Notes under the pieces: model-generated
The model's input: the letters and a program-made list of their open reading frames with translations, nothing else
Databases searched by the model: none
Told to the model about the DNA's origin: nothing
Translations under genes and position numbers: made by a program
From: Macrothele yani
Taxonomy: Eukaryota > Arthropoda > Arachnida > Araneae > Macrothelidae
DNA length: 64,000 nucleotides
Direction: 5' to 3'
NCBI GenBank assembly: GCA_039090855.1
Contig: CM077034.1
Span: 224,395,331 to 224,459,330, forward strand
Shown: in pieces, positions 57,900 to 64,000 of the stretch
Position numbering within the stretch: the stretch's first letter is position 1
How the letters are laid out: each line of letters opens with the position of its first letter

Positions 57900-59015
57900 G
57901 ATTTAATACGCTATATGAGAGAACTAATTGAAAGAACGAGGGAATATGAACTTCCATCGAGCATGGCTTTTATCGCTTATGAAAAAGCTTTGATTCGGTG
58001 AAACCATCAGCAGCTACAATGGCTTTGAAAAACTACGGTATTGAAGATGCATAAATTAATATTATTAATAAATCTATGAAAATGCAAATGCAAACATTCG
58101 GCTGTTTGAAAATACAACACACATAAAAATTGGAAAAGGAGTGAGACAAGGTGACACCATATCTCCGAAGCTCTTTAATGCCACATTGGAAAATGTCTTT
58201 CAATCACTGAACTGGGAAAACAAAGGGATAAAGATTAATGGAGATTATCTAACTCACCTTCGTTTTGCTGATGACGTAGTCATTTTTGCAACTACCCCAT
58301 CAGAGCTGCAGAGTGTGATCCAGGAACTTGCTGACAAGAGTAAAGAAGTGGGATTAAAAATGAACTTTCAGAAGACAAAAGTGATGTACAATGCTTTTAC
58401 AAGAAATGAAGATTTATCGATTGATGGAGAAAAGCTGGAGATAGCAGGCACGTACGTTTATCTTGGACAGCAGATATCAAGTGAGGGTCACATTGATGAA
58501 GAAATTAATCGGCGTACAAAACTTGCCTGGAGAGCTTTTGGAAGAGACAGCATAATTTTCAAGAGCAATATGCCATTATGTCTTAAAAGAAAAGTGTTTG
58601 ATCAATGCATCCTTCCAGTGCTTACGTATGGTGCAGAGACACGGACCTTAACTAAAGACAACTCAAAGTAGCACAGAGAGGTGCATGCTTGGTGTAACCA
58701 GGAGAGATAAGAAGAGGAACTCGTGGTTCCGAAAAATGACAAGAGTGGAAGACATCATGAACAGAGTTAAATCCCTGAAATGGCAATGGGCTGGACATAC
58801 TGCCAGAAGGACAGATCATCGATGGACAGCCGAAATTTTAGATTGGATTCCAAGGGACAGGAAAAGACCCAGAAGAAGACCACATGGACGATTGGTGGAT
58901 GAAATTCGAAAGTATGCAGGAGTGACATGGAGGAGACTGGCACAAGACAGACCGTTGTGGAGCGAACTTGGGGAGACCTTCGTCCAGCAGTGGATTGATA
59001 ATGGTTGACAATGAT
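57900..59015 (+). pseudogene. RTE-type LINE reverse transcriptase, 5'-truncated
   Basis: The 5' part (57900-58140) is broken but reads AFIAYEKALIR and later GIEDA-like sequence of the palm domain. The open part 58141-58671 contains MRQGDTISPKLFN, LRFADDVVIFAT with the catalytic Asp pair, GLKMNFQKTKVMYN, YVYLGQQIS and LPVLTYGAETRTLTKD, then a stop. After a shift, 58685-59008 gives MLGVTRRDKKRNSWFRKM, WQWAGHTARRTDHRW and KRPRRRPHGR. The 3' end is TTGACAATGATGATGATGA, the short-repeat tail usual for RTE elements. It provides the intact reference for the LINE split by F1-E. Inactive. Confidence 0.9.
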
Positions 59016-59087
59016 GATGATGATTTGTTTCATGAGTATTCAGATTCTGATGTATTTAAGATAACGTTGCGATCGGGTTAATATTCT
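59016..59087. other. short spacer
   Basis: AT-rich sequence between the LINE tail and SINE4. No feature. Confidence 0.4.
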
Positions 59088-59290
59088 AGAGCCGCGGATG
59101 GCTTAGTGGTTAGCGAGTCAGACTATAAATGCAAGGTCCTCAGGTTCGAACCTGGGCTGATCTTTCAGAGATGGTGTGATTTACTAACAATCGCTGAATA
59201 TCCGCCGTGCATCGGACGAGCACGTTAAGTGACGGCCCCCAGGCTGGACCCACTGGTTAAATGGGTATCCTTTGCTGTGCCCCGCCTTGA
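59088..59290 (+). mobile_element. SINE4 copy (tRNA-derived)
   Basis: The head has ATGGCTTAGTGGTTAGCGAG (box A region) and CAGGTTCGAACCTGGGC (box B with a self-complementary arm). The body contains GAATATCCGCCGTGCATCGG and GCACGTTAAGTGACGG. The body is shared with the copy at 60551-60875. The head lacks a convincing acceptor stem, so I call it a SINE, not a tRNA gene. Confidence 0.7.
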
Positions 59291-59330
59291 AATTCTCTCA
59301 CCTCTCTATGTGCAATATGGTACTTGTACG

Positions 59331-60335
59331 GTGGCGCCATCTACTGTACTCTAATCTCACTACAAACTATTCTGTCAAAGTCGCTAGACTTGCTCTCATT
59401 CCTTCCGTTTCTGTGCCCTGCACGAAAGGCGATCTCGCTGTAGGTGGCTGGGACCTAAACTCTACTCAGTGTGGACGGAAGTCTTACAAGAAGACGGTGG
59501 TGCCATCTACTGTACTCTAATCTCACTACAAACTGTTCTGTCAAAGTCGCTAGACTTGCTCTCATTCCTTCCGTTTCTGTGCCCTGCACGAAAGGCGATC
59601 TCGCTGTAGGTGGCTGGGACCTAAACTTTACTCAGTGTGGACGGAAGTCTTACAAGAAGACGGTGGTGCCATCTACTGTACTCTAATCTCACTACAAACT
59701 GTTCTGTCAAAGTCGCTAGACTTGCTCTCATTCCTTCCGTTTCTGTGTCCTTCCCAAAAGGCGATCTCGCTGTAGGTGGCTGGGGACCTAAACTCTACTC
59801 ACTGTGGACGGAAGTCCTACAAGAAGACGGTGGCGCCATCTACTGTACTCTAATCTCACTACAAACTGTTCTGTCAAAGTCGCTAGACGCTCTCATTCCT
59901 TCCGTTTCTGTGTCCTGCCCAAAAGGCGATCTCGCTGTAGGTGGCTGGGACCTAAACTCTACTCACTGTGGACGGAAGTCCTACAAGAAGACAGTGGCGC
60001 CATCTACTGTACTCTAATCTCACTACAAACTGTTCTGTCAAAGTCGCTAGACTTGCTCTCATTCCTTCCGTTTCTGTGTCCTGCCCAAAAGGCGATCTCG
60101 CTGTAGGTGGCTGGGGACCTAAACTCTACTCCCTGTGGACGGAAGTCCTACAAGAAGACGGTGGCGCCATCTACTGTACTCTAATCTCACTACAAACTGT
60201 TCTGTCAAAGTCGCTAGACTTGCTATCATTCCTTCCGTTTCTGTGTCCTGCCCAAAAGGCGATCTCGCTGTAGGTGTCTGGGACCTAAACTCTACTCACT
60301 GTGGACGGAAGTCCTACGAGAAAATGACAAATACT
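59331..60335 (+). repeat. 166-bp tandem array, six units
   Basis: Units begin at the GCCATCTACTGTACTCTAAT phrase at 59336, 59502, 59668, 59834, 59999 and 60166. They contain CTTCCGTTTCTGTG and GGCGATCTCGCTGTAGGTGG. Overlapping open frames exist but shift between units. The phrase GGTGGCGCCATCTA resembles the insect CTCF core in reverse (TAGATGGCGCC). Confidence 0.93.
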
Positions 60336-60417
60336 CATAAGCAATGGGTTAATATTCTGTAGGGGTGACTTTATGTATGTATACGTGATGTTTTTATATT
60401 TTTCGGTAAAACGCAAA
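60336..60417. other. short spacer
   Basis: AT-rich sequence, no feature. Confidence 0.4.
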
Positions 60418-61140
60418 TACACAGTTGAGTCACATTATTGCGATCATCTCCTACTTCTGATGTCAACAGCGCGTAGCCAATAAAATAAGGGACGTGTCGT
60501 GAGCTGGCTTGGAGGGTATATAAGGTGTGCTGTAGGCATTCTGGCAACATGGCCGCTGGTCGCCTAGCAAGCAACGTTCGTGACTGCCGCGGAAAGGACC
60601 TCAGGTTCGATCCCAGGCAGGTGCGAACGTTCGATCCACTAAATATCCGCCGTGCGTCGTATGGGCACGTTAAGCCGTCGCACCCCGGGTACCGGCCCCC
60701 TGGTAATAAGTAAGGGCGTCTTCCTTTCTACTTGGATTCCGTGTCACTTTCCTATCGGGCAGTCTAGCCCAAATCTCCTAGCTTCCTATTTCTAAGCGTT
60801 GTTTAAGACCTGGGGTCAGACACTCCCTTCCTAAAATCCTCTATAAATGATCATGATCATGATCTGAAAACATATCACTCGTTGCTGTCATAGATAAAAG
60901 GAGCGATTTATCAGGTTTGCAAAAAGGGATGATTATCGGCTTTCGGGCCAAGGGTGGCAGTATTTCTGAAAGAGCGCAGTTTGTGAACTATTCGCGTGCT
61001 GCTGTGGTTAAAGTGTATCGCGATTGGAGAAATGGAACCGTTGTTAATAAGCGATGTGGAAACTAAGAAGCATCAAGTGCCATTGATGTGAGAGGTGAAT
61101 GTCGGCTTCGAGGGTGCGTGAGGGCCGATCGACGCGCTAC
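60418..61140 (+). mobile_element. Tc1-like transposon 5' part with nested SINE4
   Basis: It starts TACACAGTTGAGTCACATTA, a Tc1-type terminal repeat similar to the one at 63874. A TATA box TATATAAG at 60517-60524 lies ahead of the coding start. After the SINE, the frame from about 60900 reads SDLSGLQKGMIIGFRAKGGS and YSRAAVVKVYRDWRNGTVV, a Tc1 helix-turn-helix domain. It then reads DVRGECRLRG and DRRAT beyond a stop. The catalytic domain and right end are missing, replaced by the 82-bp satellite. Confidence 0.7.
60551..60875 (+). mobile_element. SINE4 copy nested in the Tc1 fragment
   Basis: It has a degraded tRNA-like head with box B CAGGTTCGATCCCAGGC, the SINE4 body AAATATCCGCCGTGCGTCG and GGGCACGTTAAGCCG, and a tail of GATCATGATCATGATC. 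I see no clear target duplication, so the edges are approximate. Confidence 0.65.
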
Positions 61141-61259
61141 ACTGTAAACATTTTTTCTGAAATTACCGCACAACTGTTCGTCATTTCTTTCGTGAATTAA
61201 CGAAGCATGTTTCTGATGCTACCTTTCCGTGAAATGACGGAAAAAAAACCCTGAATTTA
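61141..61259. other. junction sequence before the 82-bp satellite
   Basis: About 120 bp leading into the array, with degenerate versions of its phrases (GTGAATTAACG, CCTTTCCGTGAAATG). It may be a decayed array edge or the leader of a larger element. Confidence 0.4.
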
Positions 61260-63565
61260 ACGCACTTTTCGTGCCACGGGAAAATTCTGAATTTTCAGAA
61301 ACCTTTCCGCAGTTTCTTCCTTTTAAACGGTAAATTGCCGTTTTAGAGATGTGTTAACGGAAAATTTTGAATTTTCAGAAACCTTTCCGCAGTGTCTTTC
61401 CTATACTAACGGTAAATTACCGTTTAAAAGATCTGTTAGCGGAAAATTCTGAATTTTCAGGAAAATTTCCGCAGCGTCTTTGTTATATTAACTGTAAATT
61501 ACCGTTTTAGAGACGTGTTAACGCAAAATTCTGAATTTTCAGAAATCTTTCCGCAGTTTCTTTCTTATATTAACGGTAAATTACCGTTTTTGAGATCTGT
61601 TAAAGGAAAATTCTGAATTTTCAGAAAACTTTCCGCAGTGTCTTTTTTATATTAACGGTAAATTACCGATTTAGAGATCTGTTAACGGAAAATTCTGAAT
61701 TTTCAGAAATTTTTCCGCAGTTTCTTCCTTATATTAACGGTAAATTACCGTTTTAGAGATCTGTTAACGAAAAATTCTGAATTTTCAGAAAACTTTCCGC
61801 AGTGTCTTTTTTATATTAACGGTAAATTACCGTTTTAGAGATCTGTTAACGGAAAATTCTGAATTTTCAGAAACCTTTCCGCAGTTTCTTCCTTATATTA
61901 ACGGTAAATTACCGTTTTAGAGATCTGTTAACGAAAAATTCTGAATTTTCAGAAAAATTTCCGCAGCGTCTTTCTTATTTTAACGGTAAATTACCGTTTC
62001 ACATATGTGTTAACGGAAAATTCTGAATTTTCAGAAAACTTTCCGCAGTTTCTTCCTTATATTAACGGTAAATTACCGTTTTAGAGATCTGTTAACGGAA
62101 AATTCTGAATTTTCAGAAAACTTTCCGCAGTGTCTTTTTTATATTAACAATAAATTACCGTTTTAGAGATCTGTTAACGGAAAATTCTGAATTTTCAGAA
62201 ACCTTTCCGCAGTTTCTTCCTTACATTAACGGTAAATTACCGTTTTAGAGATCTGTTAACGAAAAATTCTGAATTTTCAAAAAAATTTCCGCAGCGTCTT
62301 TCTTATATTAACGGTAAATAACCGTTTTAGAGATGTGTTAACGGAAAATTCTGAATTTTCAGAAAACTTTCCTCAGTTTCTTCCTTATATTAACGGTAAA
62401 TTACCGTTTTAGAGATCTGTTAACGGAAAATTCTGAATTTTCAGAAAACTTTCCGCAGTGTCTTTTTTATATTAACGGTAAATTACCGTTTTAGAGATCT
62501 GTTAACGGAAAATTCTGAATTTTCAGAAACCTTTCCGCAGTTTCTTCCTTATATTAACGGTAAATTACCGTTTTAGAGATCTGTTAACGAAAAATTCTGA
62601 ATTTTCAGAAAAATTTCCGCAGCGTCTTTCTTATTTTAACGGTAAATTACCGTTTCAGATATGTGTTAACGGAAAATTCTGAATTTTCAGAAAACTTTCC
62701 GCAGTTTCTTCCTTATATTAACGGTAAATTACCGTTTTAGAGATCTGTTAACGGAAAATTCTGAATTTTCAAAAAAATTTCCGCAGCGTCTTTCTTATAT
62801 TAACGGTAAATAACCGTTTTAGAGATGTGTTAACGGAAAATTCTGAATTTTCAGAAAACCTTTCCTCAGTTTCTTCCTTATATTAACGGTAAATTACCGT
62901 TTTAGAGATCTGTTAACGGAAAATTCTGAATTTTCAGAAAACTTTCCGCAGCGCCTTTCTTATATTAACGGTAAATTACCGTTTTAGAGATGTGTTAACG
63001 TAAAATTCTGAATTTTCAGAAACCTTTCCGCAGTTTCTTCCTTATATTAACGGTAAATTGCCGTTTTAGAGATGTGTTAACGGAAAATTATGAATTTTCA
63101 GAAACCTTTCCGCAGCGTCTTTCTTATATTAACGGTAAATTACCGTTTTAGAGATGTGTTAACGGAAAATTCTGAATTTTCAGAAACCTTTCCACAGTTT
63201 CTTTCTTATATTAACGGTCAATTACCGTTTTAAAGATGTGTTAACGGAAAATCTGAATTTTCAGAAACCTTTCCGCAGCGTCTTTCTTATATTAACGGTA
63301 AATTACCGTTTTAGAGATGTGTTAACGGAAAATTCTGAGTTTTCAGAAACCTTTCCGCAGTTTCTTCCTTACATTAACGGTAAATTACCGTTTTAGAGAT
63401 CTGTTAACGGAAAATTCTGAATTTTCAGAAACCTTTCAGCAATTTCATTTTTATATTAACGGTAAATTACCGTTTTAGAGATGTGTTAACGGAAAATTCT
63501 GAATTTTCAGAAACCTTTCCGCAATTCCTTTCATATATTAACGGAAAATTTCCGTTCTCACTTTT
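61260..63565. repeat. 82-bp satellite with two palindromes per unit, about 28 units
   Basis: Each unit contains AACGGTAAATTACCGTT, two perfect 8-bp arms around one base, and TTCTGAATTTTCAGAA, also self-inverse apart from its centre. GTTAACGG links the units. Three unit types differ after CCGCAG (TTTCTTCC, TGTCTTTT, CGTCTTTC). In the middle they repeat in the order TGT, TTT, CGT, TTT, giving a four-unit higher-order repeat of about 328 bp. No coding capacity. Confidence 0.93.
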
Positions 63566-63873
63566 TTCTGTATCCGTATGACGAGAAATTACCTCTAATA
63601 GTAGCGATTCGTGGAAATACTTGAGGTTTGATTAACTTTCAAATTTCAATCATCTGTCGAATTTTGAAGTTCCGTAGAGAGAACGGATATTGTGGATAGC
63701 ATATCACATAGATTTTGTTTGTTTTTTGTGGCCCAGGATATTTCTCCTTTCCCCTATTTGGTGCACCAGCTAGTTATTATATATTGTGTTACTGTAAGAA
63801 ACCGGGTACTTATTGTACAGATGATTATATGTCTGTGTATCAGTCTTTGGACAACTTAAGACAAAAGCTATTA
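63566..63873. other. unassigned sequence
   Basis: No recognised feature. An open frame from 63715 has no family resemblance and runs into the transposon end that follows. Confidence 0.45.
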
Positions 63874-64000
63874 TACACTGAATGGCCACTTTATTATGAC
63901 CACCTGGCAGTTTTAAGCAAATGAGCTATGGCTGCTCGCCGTTGCCGCCAAAGGGCGAGGCTAGTATAAAAAGGGAAAGCTTACTGCTTGCGACAGTAGT
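63874..64000 (+). mobile_element. left end of a Tc1-like transposon, cut by the window edge
   Basis: Terminal-repeat-like start TACACTGAATGGCCACTTTA with ATGACCACC following, preceded by TA. A TATA box (AGTATAAAAAGG) at about 63964-63975 is placed as in the Tc1 fragment at 60418. The transposase would lie beyond the window. Confidence 0.55.

Noticed and set aside
59272..60362. Overlapping frames of 71-126 residues
   Set aside because: They are translations of the 166-bp tandem array and shift frame between units.
61260..63565. Regularly spaced short repeats as a CRISPR array
   Set aside because: The whole 82-bp unit is repeated with no unique spacers, and the host is eukaryotic. The same applies to the 109-bp, 140-bp and 200-bp arrays.
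63715..63924. 69-residue frame as a small gene
   Set aside because: No motif is recognised, and its last third lies in the terminal repeat of a Tc1-like element.

Overview
The window is eukaryotic, repeat-dominated DNA, most likely from an arthropod and perhaps a chelicerate. It has an intron-bounded exon of an animal transporter gene, several Tc1/mariner transposon families, RTE-type LINE fragments, tRNA-derived SINEs with target-site duplications, and a Penelope-like fragment. The chelicerate guess rests only on the look of one Tc1 transposase, whose relatives I recall as abundant in spiders. Nothing here looks bacterial, and there is no complete host gene. The only host coding sequence I can support is one 147-bp exon at 44659-44805 on the minus strand, read as an equilibrative nucleoside transporter (SLC29/ENT family). 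The surrounding repeats therefore probably lie within or next to an intron of that gene.

Layout. 1-2194: about eleven 200-bp tandem units derived from the 3' coding end of a LINE. 2195-6790: Tc1, mariner and LINE fragments plus copy A of a tandem-repeat-bearing element here called F1. 6819-30241: one giant F1 copy, about 165 monomers of 140 bp with higher-order repeats. 30405-31809: Penelope-like element with inverted terminal repeats, a C-terminal piece of a probable GIY-YIG endonuclease and a hammerhead-like core, split by a SINE. 31850-34790: SINEs, two reverse F1 copies and a TTAA-flanked MITE. 34849-43235: about 77 copies of a 109-bp satellite. 43122-44422: a decayed mariner whose own 3' end is the satellite monomer. 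44410-44805: hairpin, SINE and the host exon. 45080-48420: element F2, carrying ten evenly spaced CTCF-core-like motifs and interrupted by a Tc1. 48471-49736: second mariner. 49818-54640: an RTE LINE fragment split by an F1 copy, which is split by a Tc1, which is split by a SINE. 54770-56301: second copy of the Tc1 found in F2. 56302-60417: LINE ORF1 and RT fragments, SINE, a 240-bp duplication and a 166-bp tandem array. 60418-61140: Tc1 fragment with a nested SINE. 61260-63565: 82-bp palindromic satellite. 63874-64000: start of another Tc1-like element, cut by the window edge.

How it fits together. The recurring theme is satellite DNA born from mobile elements. A LINE coding tail became the 200-bp array, and a mariner 3' terminus became the 109-bp array directly beside its parent copy. 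Two element families (F1, F2) share one plan: short inverted repeats near the ends, internal tandem monomers, a 3' end reading CTTGT next to T, and insertion into T-runs. F1 also shows a hairpin near its 3' end. This plan resembles non-autonomous Helentron (DINE-1/HINE-like) elements; that assignment is inference. All transposase and reverse-transcriptase frames seen are broken, so no autonomous element is evident here.
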